Source of the DNA: Aquisalinus sp.
Lineage (GTDB): Bacteria > Pseudomonadota > Alphaproteobacteria > Caulobacterales > Parvularculaceae
Direction: 5' to 3'
Assembly: GCA_022763115.1 (NCBI GenBank)
Contig: JALEGJ010000097.1
Coordinates: 1 to 35,556 of the forward strand
Length of the DNA stretch: 35,556 nucleotides
Under the pieces are notes generated by a model. The model did not search any database. It saw only the letters and a program-made list of their open reading frames with translations, and was not told the DNA's origin. Shown here piece after piece: positions 34,187 through 35,556 of the stretch. Position numbers and translations under genes: made by a program. Each line of letters starts with the position of its first letter. Position 1 is the first letter of the stretch.

Positions 34187-35494
34187 TCAGGCGCTGGCGT
34201 CGACTTCTGCTGTCGGGGCGGCCTTGCCTTCCTTGGAATAGATGCTGAGCGGCTGGGCATTGCCTTCCACGACTTCCTTGTTGATGACGATCTCTTCTAC
34301 GCCTTCCAGCGTCGGCAGATCGAACATGGTATCCAGAAGGAAGCCTTCCATAATGGAGCGCAGGCCACGCGCGCCTGTCTTGCGCTTGATGGCTTTCTGC
34401 GCGACGGCCGCGAGCGCTTCTTCGCTGAAGGTCAGCTTGACATCTTCCATCTCGAACAGGCGCTGGTACTGCTTGACCAGGGCATTTTTCGGGGATGTCA
34501 GAATCTGAACCAAAGCGCCTTCATCGAGGTCTTCCAGTGTCGCAAGAACCGGCAGACGGCCAACAAATTCCGGGATCAGACCGAATTTCAGAAGGTCTTC
34601 CGGCTCGACTTCACGCAGGATGTCGCCCACACGGCGGTCATCAAGCTCTTTCACCTCGGCCTCGAAGCCGATAGAGGCGCCCTCGCCGCGATTGGCTATC
34701 ACCTTGTCGAGGCCCGCAAAGGCACCGCCCACGATGAACAGGATGTTCGTTGTATCAACCTGCAGGAACTCCTGCTGCGGATGCTTGCGCCCGCCCTGTG
34801 GCGGGACGGAGGCGACAGTGCCTTCCATGATCTTCAGAAGGGCCTGCTGAACACCCTCGCCGGATACATCACGCGTGATGGACGGGTTGTCGGACTTGCG
34901 GGAAATCTTGTCGATCTCGTCAATATAGACGATGCCGCGCTGGGCACGCTCGACATTGTAATCAGCAGACTGCAACAGTTTCAGGACAATATTCTCAACG
35001 TCCTCACCAACATAACCGGCTTCTGTCAGGGTTGTCGCATCGGCCATGGTAAATGGCACATCAAGGATACGCGCCAGTGTCTGGGCCAGCAGGGTTTTAC
35101 CTGTCCCGGTCGGGCCGATCAGCATGATGTTCGACTTGGCCAGCTCCACGTCATTATTTTTTGTCGCATGGTTGAGGCGCTTGAAGTGGTTATGGACCGC
35201 AACAGAAAGCACACGCTTGGCGTGGCCCTGCCCGATCACGTAGTCATTCAGCACATTCATGATGTGCTGCGGCGATGGCACACCCTCACCGGACTTCACG
35301 AGAGAGGATTTGCTCTCCTCGCGAATGATATCCATGCAAAGCTCGACACATTCATCGCAGATAAAGACCGTTGGCCCGGCAATGAGCTTGCGCACCTCGT
35401 GCTGGCTCTTGCCGCAGAATGAGCAGTAAAGCGTATTCTTGTTATCGCCGCCGCCGTTGTTACCGCCTGAATTTTTGCCGCCTACTTTGCTCAT
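34187..35494 (-). CDS. clpX: ClpX, ATP-dependent unfoldase subunit of ClpXP
   Basis: 435 residues. The zinc-binding domain uses Cys24, Cys27, Cys46 and Cys49 (LYCSFCG...FICDEC) and is the site to which SspB docks. After a Gly/Asn-rich leader comes the AAA+ core: [15 protein letters not shown], the pore-loop motif [10 protein letters not shown], Walker [11 protein letters not shown] and the sensor region VGGAFAGLD. ClpX unfolds substrates and feeds them to ClpP. AGGAG lies 8 nt before the ATG. clpP, which usually precedes clpX, is not in the window; only 62 nt remain upstream of the start. Confidence 0.98.
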   Translation of the reverse strand: MSKVGGKNSGGNNGGGDNKNTLYCSFCGKSQHEVRKLIAGPTVFICDECVELCMDIIREESKSSLVKSGEGVPSPQHIMNVLNDYVIGQGHAKRVLSVAVHNHFKRLNHATKNNDVELAKSNIMLIGPTGTGKTLLAQTLARILDVPFTMADATTLTEAGYVGEDVENIVLKLLQSADYNVERAQRGIVYIDEIDKISRKSDNPSITRDVSGEGVQQALLKIMEGTVASVPPQGGRKHPQQEFLQVDTTNILFIVGGAFAGLDKVIANRGEGASIGFEAEVKELDDRRVGDILREVEPEDLLKFGLIPEFVGRLPVLATLEDLDEGALVQILTSPKNALVKQYQRLFEMEDVKLTFSEEALAAVAQKAIKRKTGARGLRSIMEGFLLDTMFDLPTLEGVEEIVINKEVVEGNAQPLSIYSKEGKAAPTAEVDASA

Positions 35495-35556
35495 TGGCCG
35501 CTCCTGTATCTACGCTTTACCCTCAATGACACAAAATCTGCATGATTAGTGCCAGA

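Noticed and set aside
34781..35422. Plus-strand frame opposite clpX
   Set aside because: Overlaps conserved ClpX motifs on the other strand; nothing recognisable.
1..35556. CRISPR array or insertion sequence
   Set aside because: No regularly spaced direct repeats and no transposase-like protein in the window.

Overview
The window reads as chromosomal DNA of an alphaproteobacterium. Evidence: the order rpsF-rpsR-rplI-dnaB-alr, then radA-cvpA-purF; an alpha-type SspB with an acidic linker; a PurF lacking the cysteine pair of iron-sulfur-type enzymes; and the order clpX-lon-(AroQ-type mutase)-HU-tRNA-Val. I see no insertion sequence, integrase, phage structural gene or CRISPR array. Genus cannot be fixed from the sequence alone. 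The content is mostly housekeeping, with several less-studied accessory genes between.

Layout. 1-2.5 kb: a cysteine-free Mrp-type P-loop ATPase, the ClpXP adaptor SspB and a small exported protein. 2.5-4.4 kb: a RusA-like resolvase, a lipoprotein aspartic protease with two DxGA motifs, a small membrane protein and a possible 25-residue ORF. 4.4-6.6 kb (minus): a TadE/TadF/TadG-like minor pseudopilin trio without the rest of a Tad system. 6.8-8.2 kb: fumC. 8.2-11.2 kb (minus): two tandem exported DUF4139 proteins. 11.4-15.4 kb: a probable S6:S18-binding leader, rpsF-rpsR-rplI, a strong terminator, dnaB and alr. 15.4-16.5 kb (minus): a PDZ-M48 lipoprotein peptidase. 16.7-20.6 kb: radA, cvpA, purF and a VOC protein. 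20.7-21.6 kb (minus): a polytopic membrane protein. 21.8-27.6 kb: a soluble cytochrome P450, a UvrD/PcrA helicase and acetyl-CoA synthetase. 27.6-30.1 kb (minus): a Baeyer-Villiger-type flavin monooxygenase coupled to an HSL-type esterase. 30.1-35.5 kb (minus): an intergenic region rich in palindromes, tRNA-Val(TAC), HU, an AroQ-fold mutase, lon and clpX.

How the genes connect. ClpX, Lon and SspB are the protein quality-control component. RadA, the RusA-like protein, DnaB, the UvrD-like helicase and HU serve DNA replication and repair. P450, Baeyer-Villiger monooxygenase, esterase and Acs could form an oxidative route from a hydrophobic substrate via ketone and ester to acetyl-CoA; this is inference from co-location and enzyme logic. 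Six pairs of convergent genes occur and five meet within -4 to +15 nt, two of them sharing a TTAA as overlapping stop codons.

The least explained sequences are non-coding: a multi-hairpin palindromic cluster immediately 3' of tRNA-Val, a 16-bp hairpin whose T-run lies on the strand opposite to its neighbouring genes, and the rpsF leader. No clearly new multi-gene system is visible.
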